Below, one piece after another: positions 36,083-45,004 of a stretch of DNA of 64,000 nt (the stretch's first letter is position 1; the number at the start of each line of letters is the position of its first letter). A model generated the notes under the pieces. The model did not search any database, was not told the DNA's origin, and worked only from the letters and a program-made list of their open reading frames with translations. Origin of the DNA: Bacteroides sp. M10 (GTDB lineage: Bacteria; Bacteroidota; Bacteroidia; Bacteroidales; Bacteroidaceae). The DNA is taken from positions 633,501 through 697,500 of the forward strand of contig NZ_CP060488.1 of the NCBI RefSeq assembly GCF_014334015.1, written 5' to 3'. A program made the translations under genes and the position numbers.

Positions 36083-36301
36083 TTTTATTTTCTTTCTTTT
36101 TAAAATCCAACAAATATACAAATGAAAAGTTTCGCTCGAAGCAAATATACGAAAAAAACGAATAGATGTGATAATATGAATAAAAGGAATATTACAACCT
36201 GCCAAATAGAATAAAATGAATACATCAAATAGCGTGTAATGTGTTAAATAATTACGAACTTTACCACACAAAAGAATAGCAAAACAAAAGAGCTAACCGA
36301 C

Positions 36302-36562
36302 ATGAAAAGAATATTAACAAACAAAGAATATAGATTCATAAAAGAGCTCAAAGGATTGATGGATAAATACAATGTAGTAATCTCTACAGATGCACAAGGA
36401 AAAATTGAGATTGTGGTGAATGAAGACAATGAACCGTTTGACTTTGAAGCAGAAAACACGATCTATCTAGGAGCTTGCTTTTCTAATCACGAACTAAATG
36501 AATTACTGGAAAGAAACCTCGCACATATAAAACGAATAGAAGAGGAGTATAAAACAAACTAA
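36302..36562 (+). CDS. Small conserved-looking hypothetical protein
   Basis: 86 residues, MKRILTNKEYRFIKELKGLM and onwards, charged and helical at both ends with a short beta-prone middle (VVISTDAQGKIEIVVNEDNE). It is divergent from the XRE gene, with about 220 bp between. No family recognised, no signal peptide or membrane segment. Could be a partner of the XRE/AAA pair or unrelated. Confidence 0.55.
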   Translation: MKRILTNKEYRFIKELKGLMDKYNVVISTDAQGKIEIVVNEDNEPFDFEAENTIYLGACFSNHELNELLERNLAHIKRIEEEYKTN

Positions 36563-36622
36563 TAAACTGACCTATATAATCGAAAAATCATTAATCCTTT
36601 TTTCTATATAAATACCCCACCA

Positions 36623-36683
36623 GTTCCTTTTAAACCAACGGCCTCTTCCTTTTAAAGGAAGGGGTCGTTGGTTTAAAAGGAAC
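36623..36683. repeat. Large nested palindrome
   Basis: GTTCCTTTTAAACCAACG (36623-36640) is matched by its exact complement at 36666-36683. The enclosed part contains a second palindrome, CTTCCTTTTAAAGGAAG (36645-36661). As RNA it would fold into one long stem with a nested hairpin. There is no T tract, so it is not an ordinary terminator; a MITE-like or extragenic palindromic element is possible. Confidence 0.8.
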
Positions 36684-36787
36684 GAGGCTTTGGTTTTAAA
36701 GCAAGAAAAACGAGTTTATTAGCGGGTATATTCACCTGTATCATAAACTTTTTGAGCAAAAAAGCTCTTTCAAAGAAATTTTTCTCA

Positions 36788-36795
36788 TATCTTTG
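36788..36795 (+). promoter_or_regulatory. -7 box of a probable small RNA
   Basis: TATCTTTG is an exact TAnnTTTG match with a T-rich stretch about 20 bp upstream (CTCTTTC near 36763). No open frame of any length follows it before the terminator at 36844-36880. Confidence 0.6.
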
Positions 36796-36801
36796 CGACG
36801 T

Positions 36802-36880
36802 GTTAAGTTAATAAATTGATTAAGGTCGATTTTTGACTGTTTCGAATCGGGAAGTATGGGGGTACTTTCCGATTCTTTTT
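36802..36880 (+). ncRNA. Putative intergenic small RNA, about 79 nt
   Basis: A good -7 box at 36788-36795 is followed about 50 bp later by a strong intrinsic terminator. In the terminator, 36844-36856 (GAATCGGGAAGTA) pairs with 36863-36875 (TACTTTCCGATTC), 13 pairs including one G-U, followed by five T. The stretch between holds no start codon followed by a usable frame. This is the signature of a free-standing sRNA. The family is not recognised; the exact 5' end is an estimate. Confidence 0.55.
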
Positions 36881-36917
36881 ATATAAAACAGCTCAACTCC
36901 GAATGATACTAATAAAA

Positions 36918-36946
36918 AATCCCGTTTTTTTAAAAAAACGGGATTT
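36918..36946 (-). terminator. Terminator of the pilus-like gene
   Basis: AAATCCCG and CGGGATTT flank a T7/A7 run, making a perfect hairpin followed on the minus strand by TTTT. It lies about 90 bp after the stop of the gene at 37039-40005 and can also block reading from the sRNA side. Confidence 0.7.
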
Positions 36947-37038
36947 AATGCAAAGAAAAACAAACTCGACTTAACCAAAGCAATAAATTAAGTCAGAGTC
37001 AGATAACAAAATTCTATCGACTATCTCGTACCAGCTGT

Positions 37039-40005
37039 TTAATCCTTCACACAGCGGATAGACTGACCAAAAGTAGGCAACTGATACATAAGTCCCGGAT
37101 TCGGCCATTTACCCAAAAACATACTCCATACGGCATGAGGATCTTCGGAAGATGATGCAGCTATCGAAGCAGTATGGTAGTATCCGGTCTGCCCTGCATA
37201 CTCCAATCCACCATCCTTATTACGACGCCTTCCCGCAGAAGGAAAGAATACAGAAGCCTTATTAGACTCATTATAGACTAGAATGCCCAAATATGCCGCT
37301 TGCGCATTATCCGATGATACACAATAAGGATAATTCCCTTCATCCTTCCCCATCTTAATAGGTCGGCGGTCAAAGAAACCATCGGCATAAAAACCGATAG
37401 AGAATTTTACATGTTCTTGTGCTTCATCCGTATCATCTTTGTTTTTCCAGAAGTTCTGATATCGGTCTACCTTAATTCCACCCGCTTCCGCTGAACCATC
37501 ATATCCTCCAAGATTTGAATTCATGCCAGCATCTCCACTCAATGGGTTTATAAATAAAGACTGCCGTAACTCGGAAAAAGCTATATCACTGCTATAATCT
37601 ACCAAATTTGTCTTAGTGACATTTTTATCGGTATCAACAATCACATGATCGCCATCCTGATCTATATTATTAGGATACGGTCCATTATAAGAGACCCTGT
37701 CAATATACCCGTCTGACGGGCGATGGTATCCTTCAGGACAAGATTCAAAAACGTCTGTATACCCATAATCGTATATAATTTCCGGTGAAGCAGAAGCCGC
37801 TCCCCACACTGGTAGAAACAGCTTATACGATTCATTGAGGAACTGTATATCTTTATTCCAATGATCTATAGTAAGGGCAGTAGGATGATAAGCCAACCGG
37901 AAATAATCCTGATCTGCATTCTTGGGAAGTCCCCATTGAAAGAAAGCCCCAACCTGTGTTGGATACTTTACAAACTTTGCCTGCTTATGATCCACCGGAG
38001 TATACAGAGCATTACTACCGTTATAATAAGCCGGTGAGGTCAGATTATAAGGTGATAACTTGCGGGCATAATCACGGGATTTACCTTGTAATGGCCCCTT
38101 CTCTATAGGGTCTGCAGTTCCCGGCCGCATAAGATAATCGGGTTCCTCCCCCTGTCGGACATATAGATATTCTGTACTATACCACACGTGATCGTCTCCT
38201 GTCCCCCATCTACCTCCATAGCGTTCCACTTTAACCCTGGCATATCTTGGAGTTGTTGCCGTATTTTTTCCTTTTACACCAATACGGAAATAGACACGTC
38301 CCCTACCTTCCACATAGGTTCCTCCTTCTCCTTTATAAGCATTAGGCAACACCTGATAGTGTTCAGGATTCCCCGGATCATCCATTCCGACACGAGGGTC
38401 GAAGCTTGGAGTAGAACTCAAGACAACAAAATCACCGTTTTCTACAGTCGCTCTCCAGGGAGAAAGTGCTCCTAAATCTTCCGGACGTTCACCTGCCCCT
38501 GCTATCCTACCCTGCTGTCCGGTAATAATCCTTTCACCAACCTCATCATCTCTGAAAAAAGCACCTGTATATCCAGTTCCGTATGCATCAAATACAAAAC
38601 GCTTTCCATCTTGGGCAGTATTAATCTTTATTTCTCTTTGCAGTTTACCACCATCTTCATCCTCCACAGACAAAACAATCCGGTAAGTTTCACGGGCACC
38701 TTTTACATTCCGTTCATCAAGCAATATATCCATATATCCTGTACCGGTTTGAGACGCTTTATCATAGGTGTACAGAAAACGGGAAGTAGCGTATGTTATC
38801 GTAGTCCCATTGTCCCGGGTATCATTCTGTTTTAACACAAGGTCATTAAATATCTTTTCTGTTTCGTCCGTAGCAGTACCCGTGGCGCCCACATACAATT
38901 CAGGTAATACTTTCACTATCGGCATGTTGGAAGTGAAAGAAATTCGCGCTCCGTTAAAATCGGTAATACTGGTTTCCAAAGCCGACAGGTTCAGGACTTT
39001 AACGCCCGCTATGTCCCAATCTTCATCCACGTCCTCCCACTCCGATGCTATAATATTTACCTGCAGCGGGTCTTGTATATATCCTGTCAGATCGAGTTTT
39101 GTATTTTTAGGCAAGCTATAATTCACCGGATTCGAATTTATCTTCAACTCACAAGACGGACTATAATTATCTACCATGTCAACTGTGAAAATCACAGCCT
39201 CATCTTCGTCATTGACAGATACCGGTTCACTTGCCGGCAAGATAATACGGTTGACTTTCTTGTCCCATCCCCATTCGACCGTAGGAGTGCCGTCGGCAAA
39301 ATAATTTCCATTGTCGGTTAAGGTAAACTTACGTACTACATTCCTTTCAATAGCCGGACCATCATAACCTGCGGTCAGCGGAACAAGGTTGGGGATATTA
39401 CTGAATATTACTCCTTTAAAAGCACCATTCAAATTATCTACCGCCTTCAGTTCAACATCTACCCTCACTCCAAGTCGCTCCAAAGCCAATAGTAGCATGG
39501 ACACTGTCGTACCATTTTCCAATGTGGCTCCCTGCCCATCGGAAAGTACGGTTACCTTTTTTATCTCCTGCATCATCGGAATGACTTGTTCCGATGAAAA
39601 AAAACTTGCCGGATAAGCAATATGGTCCAAATCACTGTAATTACTTATGGCTTCCAACTTCGTTTTAACCGGTATATGGGGAGGTTCATTAGCCAGAAAC
39701 ACAAAATCATACGTTCCCGGATCAATAGGATGCCGAATGATATCTCCTGTTGATGCTGTATAATATACATTACTAATCTTATTTCCCGTTGTTCTGTCAA
39801 ATGCCAGAATACGCAGGGTACGTACTACCCGATCTTCCGGAGTACCCTCGTGTGTGGTTGCTCCCAGAGGTGTTATCCCTCTCACTGTCAGAAATGTCCC
39901 TTCCACAGGATTCTCAGTGAAAGTTTCATCTATACAAGAAGAAAAGACAATCAGCAATACCGCATAAAGCCAATTTCTATATATTCTATTTCCACTCTTC
40001 ATCAT
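37039..40005 (-). CDS. Large pilus-type (Mfa-like/DUF4906) lipoprotein with C-terminal FISUMP-like domain
   Basis: 988 residues with a lipoprotein signal (lipobox VFSSC). The N-terminal 330 residues resemble Mfa/FimB-type fimbrial subunits: RTLRILAFDRTTGNKI, IDPGTYDFVFLANEP and ALERLGVRVDVELK. The middle is a run of beta domains. The last 220 residues have FESCPEGYHRPSDGYID, ASVFFPSAGRR, GYYHTASI and QSIRCVKD. These match the Fib_succ_major (FISUMP, C-type-lectin-like) pattern often found at pilus tips. No other fimbrial gene is next to it, so it may serve as a stalk tip or surface adhesin whose partner genes lie elsewhere. Met1 or Met2 is the start. Confidence 0.7.
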   Translation of the reverse strand: MMKSGNRIYRNWLYAVLLIVFSSCIDETFTENPVEGTFLTVRGITPLGATTHEGTPEDRVVRTLRILAFDRTTGNKISNVYYTASTGDIIRHPIDPGTYDFVFLANEPPHIPVKTKLEAISNYSDLDHIAYPASFFSSEQVIPMMQEIKKVTVLSDGQGATLENGTTVSMLLLALERLGVRVDVELKAVDNLNGAFKGVIFSNIPNLVPLTAGYDGPAIERNVVRKFTLTDNGNYFADGTPTVEWGWDKKVNRIILPASEPVSVNDEDEAVIFTVDMVDNYSPSCELKINSNPVNYSLPKNTKLDLTGYIQDPLQVNIIASEWEDVDEDWDIAGVKVLNLSALETSITDFNGARISFTSNMPIVKVLPELYVGATGTATDETEKIFNDLVLKQNDTRDNGTTITYATSRFLYTYDKASQTGTGYMDILLDERNVKGARETYRIVLSVEDEDGGKLQREIKINTAQDGKRFVFDAYGTGYTGAFFRDDEVGERIITGQQGRIAGAGERPEDLGALSPWRATVENGDFVVLSSTPSFDPRVGMDDPGNPEHYQVLPNAYKGEGGTYVEGRGRVYFRIGVKGKNTATTPRYARVKVERYGGRWGTGDDHVWYSTEYLYVRQGEEPDYLMRPGTADPIEKGPLQGKSRDYARKLSPYNLTSPAYYNGSNALYTPVDHKQAKFVKYPTQVGAFFQWGLPKNADQDYFRLAYHPTALTIDHWNKDIQFLNESYKLFLPVWGAASASPEIIYDYGYTDVFESCPEGYHRPSDGYIDRVSYNGPYPNNIDQDGDHVIVDTDKNVTKTNLVDYSSDIAFSELRQSLFINPLSGDAGMNSNLGGYDGSAEAGGIKVDRYQNFWKNKDDTDEAQEHVKFSIGFYADGFFDRRPIKMGKDEGNYPYCVSSDNAQAAYLGILVYNESNKASVFFPSAGRRRNKDGGLEYAGQTGYYHTASIAASSSEDPHAVWSMFLGKWPNPGLMYQLPTFGQSIRCVKD

Positions 40006-40196
40006 TCATTGTTTCCTTTTACACAACATCAAACTCTCTCTCTATTCTCAATATGCAAATATCGTGAATTCGGGCAACTCTATGAATTATATCCATTTCT
40101 GATATAAGCAATAAACGGATTGAATAACAACTGATTATGCAAATCAAAGGCACATATATTGTAAAATGCAAAAAGCGTATTGGCAACGCATCAGCA

Positions 40197-40256
40197 TTTG
40201 CGAATTTCACATAATTCGCAAAATTCAAGTTTCGATATTCGAAATTCGCAACGAAT
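40197..40256. repeat. Cluster of three TTCG-type palindromes
   Basis: TTTGCGAATT/AATTCGCAAA (40197-40222, 6-base loop), TTTCGA/TCGAAA (40230-40244) and ATTCG/CGAAT (40244-40256) stand in a row about 190-250 bp upstream of the pilus-like gene. They may be operators or RNA hairpins. Confidence 0.6.
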
Positions 40257-40285
40257 AGATTCCTATACATCCATACACAAAAAAG

Positions 40286-40310
40286 CCCTTGAACAATCAC
40301 GCTTCAAGGG
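40286..40310 (-). terminator. Second hairpin downstream of pnp
   Basis: CCCTTGAA and TTCAAGGG pair; on the minus strand the hairpin is followed by GCTTTTTT. It acts as a back-up or closes a short 3'-end RNA. Another small stem, GGTATC/GATACC, lies just inside it at 40314-40333. Confidence 0.6.
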
Positions 40311-40361
40311 GAAGGTATCGCCTCATTGATACCATGCTTTCTGAAAAGTGGAATTAAAAAA

Positions 40362-40392
40362 AATAGTCTGAAAACTTAGTTTTCAGACTATT
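40362..40392 (-). terminator. Terminator of pnp
   Basis: AATAGTCTGAAAACT and AGTTTTCAGACTATT form a 15-bp stem, followed on the minus strand by eight T (40354-40361). It starts 25 bp after the pnp stop. Confidence 0.8.
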
Positions 40393-40416
40393 CATTATAT
40401 AGAAGATATGACTCTT

Positions 40417-42543
40417 TTACTTCTTTTCCGGTCTTGGCATCAACACTTTTCTTGAAAGTTTGAATTTACCAGTTTTCTGATCCACATCAATCAGTTTTAC
40501 TTCGATTTCATCACCTTCCTTAATTCCAGCTTCTTCTACTGTTTCCAGACGCTTCCAATCAATTTCAGAGATGTGCAGCAAACCATCCTTGCCCGGCAAG
40601 AATTCGATGAATGCACCGTAAGGCATAATAGAACGAACTTTACCTTTATAAACTTCGCCTACTTCAGGAACAGCAACGATTGCTTTAATCATGCGCATTG
40701 CATTATCAATACATTTTTTGTTTGTTCCGGAAACTTCGATGCGTCCCATACCATCAATTTCTTCGATAGTAATCACAGCACCGGTTTCTTCCTGCATACC
40801 TTGGATGATCTTTCCACCAGGGCCGATTACAGCACCGATAAATTCTTTAGGAATTGTCATCGTTTCAATGCGTGGAGCATGTTCTTTCAGGTCGGCACGT
40901 GGTTCAGCGATTGTTTCAGTAATCTTACCCAGGATGTGCATACGTCCTTCTTTTGCCTGATTCAAAGCACGTTCCAGAATTTCGTAAGACAGACCGTCTA
41001 CCTTGATATCCATCTGAGTAGCCGTAATACCATCTTTTGTTCCTGTTACTTTGAAGTCCATATCACCCAAGTGGTCTTCGTCACCCAGGATATCAGACAA
41101 TACAGCATATTTCTCTTCGCCCGGATTCTTAATCAATCCCATAGCGATACCTGATACCGGTTTCTTGATCTTCACACCAGCATCCATCAATGCCAATGTT
41201 CCGGCACATACAGTAGCCATAGAAGAAGAACCGTTAGATTCGAGAATATCTGAAACCACACGTACTACATACGGATAGTCAGCAGGAATCTGTCCTTTCA
41301 AAGCACGCCAAGCCAAGTGACCGTGACCAATTTCGCGACGGCCTACACCACGTTGCGCTTTTGCTTCGCCTGTAGAGAAAGGAGGGAAATTATAATGTAA
41401 TAAGAAACGTTCTTTTCCGTGTTCCAAAACATCGTCAATGATCTTCTCATCCAGTTTGGTACCCAGAGTAACAGAAGTCAGTGATTGTGTTTCACCACGA
41501 GTAAAGATAGCAGATCCGTGAGGACCAGGCAGAGGACCAACCTCACACCAGATCGGGCGGATTTCAGTAGTCTTACGACCATCCAAACGCTTACCTTCGT
41601 CAAGGATAGAACGGCGCATTGCTTCTTTTTCTACATCGTGGTAGTAACGGTCGATCAACGCACCCTTTTCGTCCAACTCTTCTTCAGAGAATTGAGCTTT
41701 AAATTCTTCACGAATAGCTTCGAAAGCAGCAAAACGTTCGTGTTTGTTATTGTTTCCGGAAGCGGCAACAGCATAAGCTTTTTCGTAACATGCTTCACGA
41801 ACAGCCTTACGCAAATCTTCGTCGTTCACTTCATGGTTGTATTCACGTTTCACTGTTTTTCCAACCTCTTCAGTCAACTCCATCTGAGCTTTACAATGAA
41901 CCTTGATAGCTTCGTGAGCTACTTTCATTGCTTCCAGCAATTCAGCTTCGGATACTTCGTGCATTTCACCTTCTACCATCATGATGTTCTCATAAGTAGC
42001 GGCTACCATCAGATCCATATCAGCTTTTTCCAGTTGTTCAAAAGTAGGATTGATAACGAACTGACCGTCGATACGTGCTACACGTACTTCAGAAATCGGT
42101 CCGTTGAAAGGAATATCTGAAACGGCAAGTGCTGCAGAAGCGGCAAGTCCTGCCAATGCATCCGGCATATCCACACCATCAGCAGAAAAGAGGATGATGT
42201 TCACATATACCTCTGCGTGATAATTATCGGGGAATAAAGGACGGAGAGCACGGTCGACAAGACGGCAAGTGAGAATCTCATAATCAGAAGCTCTACCTTC
42301 TCGCTTGGTGAAACCACCAGGGAAACGGCCGAATGCCGCAAATTTTTCTTTGTACTCTACCTGTAAAGGCATAAAATCTGTTCCGGGAACTGCATCTTTA
42401 GCGGCACAAACAGTAGCTAACAACATGGTGTTTCCCATGCGGAGCATTACAGAACCGTCTGCCTGTTTTGCCAACTTTCCCGTCTCGAGTGTGATGGTTC
42501 TTCCATCAGGTAACTCGATTGTCTTAACAATTGGGTTAATCAT
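40417..42543 (-). CDS. pnp: Polyribonucleotide nucleotidyltransferase (PNPase)
   Basis: 3'-5' phosphorolytic RNase of the RNA degradation machinery. 708 residues from the ATG at 42543. Two RNase PH cores are present: the first with [32 protein letters not shown] in outline, the second with [25 protein letters not shown] and [17 protein letters not shown]. They are separated by an all-helical linker. The KH domain has [18 protein letters not shown] (GxxG loop) and the S1 domain is [29 protein letters not shown]. Full length and intact. The 44 codons upstream in frame are not conserved in type and overlap the promoter. Confidence 0.97.
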   Translation of the reverse strand: MINPIVKTIELPDGRTITLETGKLAKQADGSVMLRMGNTMLLATVCAAKDAVPGTDFMPLQVEYKEKFAAFGRFPGGFTKREGRASDYEILTCRLVDRALRPLFPDNYHAEVYVNIILFSADGVDMPDALAGLAASAALAVSDIPFNGPISEVRVARIDGQFVINPTFEQLEKADMDLMVAATYENIMMVEGEMHEVSEAELLEAMKVAHEAIKVHCKAQMELTEEVGKTVKREYNHEVNDEDLRKAVREACYEKAYAVAASGNNNKHERFAAFEAIREEFKAQFSEEELDEKGALIDRYYHDVEKEAMRRSILDEGKRLDGRKTTEIRPIWCEVGPLPGPHGSAIFTRGETQSLTSVTLGTKLDEKIIDDVLEHGKERFLLHYNFPPFSTGEAKAQRGVGRREIGHGHLAWRALKGQIPADYPYVVRVVSDILESNGSSSMATVCAGTLALMDAGVKIKKPVSGIAMGLIKNPGEEKYAVLSDILGDEDHLGDMDFKVTGTKDGITATQMDIKVDGLSYEILERALNQAKEGRMHILGKITETIAEPRADLKEHAPRIETMTIPKEFIGAVIGPGGKIIQGMQEETGAVITIEEIDGMGRIEVSGTNKKCIDNAMRMIKAIVAVPEVGEVYKGKVRSIMPYGAFIEFLPGKDGLLHISEIDWKRLETVEEAGIKEGDEIEVKLIDVDQKTGKFKLSRKVLMPRPEKK

Positions 42544-42583
42544 AAAAATTGTTTTATCTATACTTTTTCTTTCAAAATTCCTG

Positions 42584-42591
42584 CAAAGATA
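42584..42591 (-). promoter_or_regulatory. -7 box of pnp
   Basis: Minus-strand TATCTTTG, 40 bp before the pnp ATG. The -33 element is not obvious. Confidence 0.55.
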
Positions 42592-42685
42592 TACATTTAT
42601 CGTGGTAATTAGGTGGAAATGAGGTAAAAAGTTAGTGGCGAACTGATTTTTTTTCAAAATTAGGATGAAGAACACAGCGAAATGC

Positions 42686-42715
42686 TTTGACTAATCTCGA
42701 AAAGAAGTATATTTG
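42686..42715 (+). promoter_or_regulatory. Promoter of the DUF4369-like lipoprotein gene
   Basis: TTTG (42686-42689), an 18-base gap, then TATATTTG (42708-42715): both halves of the Bacteroidota housekeeping promoter. The ATG follows 24 bp later. Confidence 0.7.
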
Positions 42716-42739
42716 CATCTCGTTAATAACACACACTAT

Positions 42740-43891
42740 ATGAAAAAGGTTACTTTTGCAGCGCTCGCCGCACTTACTATTACTGCTTGTAGTTCCGGCC
42801 CTAAATTCCAGGTGAACGGGGATGTATCAGGAGCCGACGGTAAAATGCTTTATCTCGAAGCTTCCGGTCTGGAAGGTATTGTTCCGCTCGATTCAGTGAA
42901 GCTGAAAGGGGAAGGTACATTCAGTTTCAAGCAGCCTCGTCCCGAGTCATCCGAATTTTACCGTTTGCGGATCGACGACAAAATCATCAATTTTTCTGTA
43001 GATTCTATCGAAACGATTCAAGTCAAAGCTCCGTATGTGGATTTCTCTACTACTTATACGGTGGAAGGTTCGGAAAACAGCAATAAGATAAAAGAACTGA
43101 CGTTGAAGCAGATTCGCCTTCAAAAAGAGGTGGACAATTTACTGGCATCCCTGCGCAGCAACGGAATAGGGCATGATGTGTTTGAAGACAGCCTGGCAAC
43201 ATTGCTCAACAACTATAAGGAAGATGTCAAAGTGAACTATATTTTTGCTGCTCCCAACACGGCGGCAGCTTACTTTGCCCTGTTCCAGAAGCTCAATAAT
43301 TATCTGATATTCGATCCGTTGAACAATAAAGACGACGTGAAATGCTTCGCAGCTGTTGCTACGAGCCTCAACAACGCGTTCCCTCATGCGGTACGTTCCA
43401 AGAACCTTTATAATATTGTAATCAAAGGAATGAAGAATACGCGCCAGCCGCAAACGAAAGCTCTGGAAATTCCGCAGGATAAAATCGTAGAAACCGGTAT
43501 TATCGACATTGCCCTGCGTGATGTGAAAGGAAATGTGCGCAAGTTGACCGACCTGAAAGGCAAAGTGGTTTTGCTCGATTTCTCTGTATTCCAGTCGCCT
43601 GCCGGAGCTCCTCACAACCTGATGCTCCGCGAACTGTATAATACATACGCTAAAGAAGGACTGGAAATATACCAGGTATCTCTCGACGCGGACGAACACT
43701 ACTGGAAAACAGCGGCAGACAACCTTCCATGGGTCTGTGTGCGCGATGGAAACGGAGTTTACTCTACCAACGTAGCTGTATATAATGTTCGTCAGGTTCC
43801 ATCTATCTTTTTGATTAATCGTAACAACGAATTGAAGCTTCGTGGCGAAGATATTAAGGATTTGGAAGCAGCTGTCAAGTCATTACTCTAA
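42740..43891 (+). CDS. DUF4369/thioredoxin-fold lipoprotein lacking the CXXC site
   Basis: 383-residue lipoprotein (lipobox TITAC) with an N-terminal DUF4369-like beta domain (FQVNGDVSGADGKMLYLEAS, then PLDSVKLKGEGTFSFK). A helical middle follows (about 120-250), then a TlpA/AhpC-type thioredoxin fold (LTDLKGKVVLLDFSVFQ to the end). The usual WCxxC is replaced by FQSPAGAPHN, so a disulfide role is not possible through that site. The later VRQVPSIFLINRN keeps the cis-Pro loop. It may be a binding or chaperone protein of the envelope. It stands divergent from pnp with its own promoter. Confidence 0.8.
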   Translation: MKKVTFAALAALTITACSSGPKFQVNGDVSGADGKMLYLEASGLEGIVPLDSVKLKGEGTFSFKQPRPESSEFYRLRIDDKIINFSVDSIETIQVKAPYVDFSTTYTVEGSENSNKIKELTLKQIRLQKEVDNLLASLRSNGIGHDVFEDSLATLLNNYKEDVKVNYIFAAPNTAAAYFALFQKLNNYLIFDPLNNKDDVKCFAAVATSLNNAFPHAVRSKNLYNIVIKGMKNTRQPQTKALEIPQDKIVETGIIDIALRDVKGNVRKLTDLKGKVVLLDFSVFQSPAGAPHNLMLRELYNTYAKEGLEIYQVSLDADEHYWKTAADNLPWVCVRDGNGVYSTNVAVYNVRQVPSIFLINRNNELKLRGEDIKDLEAAVKSLL

Positions 43892-43946
43892 GTTGTTATA
43901 ATTTAGCATATTTCATTTAAATATGTTACATAGCATCTTTTTTCAC

Positions 43947-43977
43947 TTGACACGTATCACTTAAAAGGCTATCTTTG
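43947..43977 (+). promoter_or_regulatory. Promoter of greA
   Basis: TTGA (43947-43950), 19 bases, TATCTTTG (43970-43977). Expected start of transcription is near 43984, leaving a leader of about 90 bases. Confidence 0.7.
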
Positions 43978-43999
43978 CAAAGAAATAATGAAAAGAGGG

Positions 44000-44029
44000 T
44001 TCCAACATGGCTCATGTTGGAATTCTTTT
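44000..44029 (+). terminator. Terminator-like hairpin inside the greA leader
   Basis: TTCCAACATG (44000-44009) pairs with CATGTTGGAA (44013-44022), then TTCTTTTTTG. It lies after the promoter and 44 bp before the greA start, so it would end transcripts early unless read through. Confidence 0.7.
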
Positions 44030-44072
44030 TTGTTTATATGACCATTTAAAACAATTAAAGGAGGAAAACATC

Positions 44073-44537
44073 ATGGCTTATATGTCAGAAGAAGGTTACA
44101 AGAAACTGATGGCGGAACTGAAGGAACTGGAAACAGTGGAACGCCCGAAGATCTCTGCGGCAATAGCCGAAGCCAGAGATAAAGGAGACTTGTCTGAAAA
44201 CGCTGAATACGATGCAGCAAAAGAAGCGCAAGGTATGCTCGAAATGCGTATCAACAAATTGAAAGCTACCATTGCAGATGCAAAAATCATCGATGAATCT
44301 AAATTGAAAACAGATTCCGTACAGATTTTAAATAAGGTGGAACTGAAGAATGTAAAGAATGGCATGAAGATGATTTATACCATCGTTTCAGAAAGTGAAG
44401 CTAACCTGAAGGAAGGAAAGATTTCCGTTAATACCCCGATTGCACAAGGTCTGCTTGGCAAGAAGGTGGGTGATGTAGCAGAAATTACTGTTCCACAAGG
44501 TAAAATTGCACTGGAAGTAGTAAACATATCAATTTAA
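44073..44537 (+). CDS. greA: Transcription elongation factor GreA
   Basis: Rescues backtracked RNA polymerase by stimulating transcript cleavage. 154 residues from the ATG at 44073. The N-terminal coiled coil (MAYMSEEGYKKLMAELKELE, then GDLSENAEYDAAKEAQGMLE) carries the tip acidic residues (DLSENAEYD). The C-terminal FKBP-like domain has YTIVSESEANLKEGKIS and TPIAQGLLGKKVGDVAEI. A rare strong Shine-Dalgarno sequence, AAAGGAGG (44057-44064), is 8 bp before this ATG and fixes the start; such sites are unusual in this phylum. A longer in-frame start at 44007 falls inside the leader hairpin and is rejected. Confidence 0.96.
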   Translation: MAYMSEEGYKKLMAELKELETVERPKISAAIAEARDKGDLSENAEYDAAKEAQGMLEMRINKLKATIADAKIIDESKLKTDSVQILNKVELKNVKNGMKMIYTIVSESEANLKEGKISVNTPIAQGLLGKKVGDVAEITVPQGKIALEVVNISI

Positions 44538-44588
44538 CGTAAAGGCAGGTCTCCGTGTGGGGCTTGCCTTAATTTATCAATAAAAGTT

Positions 44589-44981
44589 ATGGCAACAATA
44601 TTCAGTAGAATCATCGCAGGAGAAATCCCCTGCTACAAGGTGGCGGAAAACGACAAGTTTTTTGCTTTTCTCGATATCAATCCGTTGGTAAAGGGACATA
44701 CATTGGTAGTGCCCAAACAGGAAGTAGACTATATTTTCGATTTGAGCGATGAAGACCTGGCTGCTATGCATGTGTTTGCAAAGCAAGTAGCCTGTGCCAT
44801 TAAAAAAGCATTCCCTTGCCAAAAGGTAGGCGAAGCTGTTATCGGACTGGAAGTACCTCATGCACATATTCATTTAATTCCTATTCAAAAGGAATCGGAT
44901 ATGTTGTTTTCGAATCCGAAACTGAAATTGTCGGATGAAGAATTCAAGTCCATAGCGCAAGCAATCAACTCCTCTCTATAA
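44589..44981 (+). CDS. HIT-family nucleotide-binding hydrolase
   Basis: 130 residues. Family motif HxHxH appears as PHAHIHLIPI near residue 96, with the N-terminal FSRIIAGEIPCYKV, LDINPLVKGHTLVVPK and a middle helix. HIT proteins split adenosine phosphoramidates and related nucleotides, with the central His of the triad as nucleophile. It follows greA by 51 bp in the same direction and is probably co-transcribed. Ends at a terminator. Confidence 0.93.
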   Translation: MATIFSRIIAGEIPCYKVAENDKFFAFLDINPLVKGHTLVVPKQEVDYIFDLSDEDLAAMHVFAKQVACAIKKAFPCQKVGEAVIGLEVPHAHIHLIPIQKESDMLFSNPKLKLSDEEFKSIAQAINSSL

Positions 44982-45004
44982 AACATGATGATGAAATAAT
45001 GAAA

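Noticed and set aside
40019..40300. 93-codon minus-strand frame upstream of the pilus-like gene
   Set aside because: Its coding would run through the palindrome cluster and a terminator hairpin; the protein is the low-complexity echo of those repeats.
41485..42120. 211-codon plus-strand frame within pnp
   Set aside because: Antisense shadow of a universally conserved gene; product is a Phe/Thr/Val-rich string with no family.
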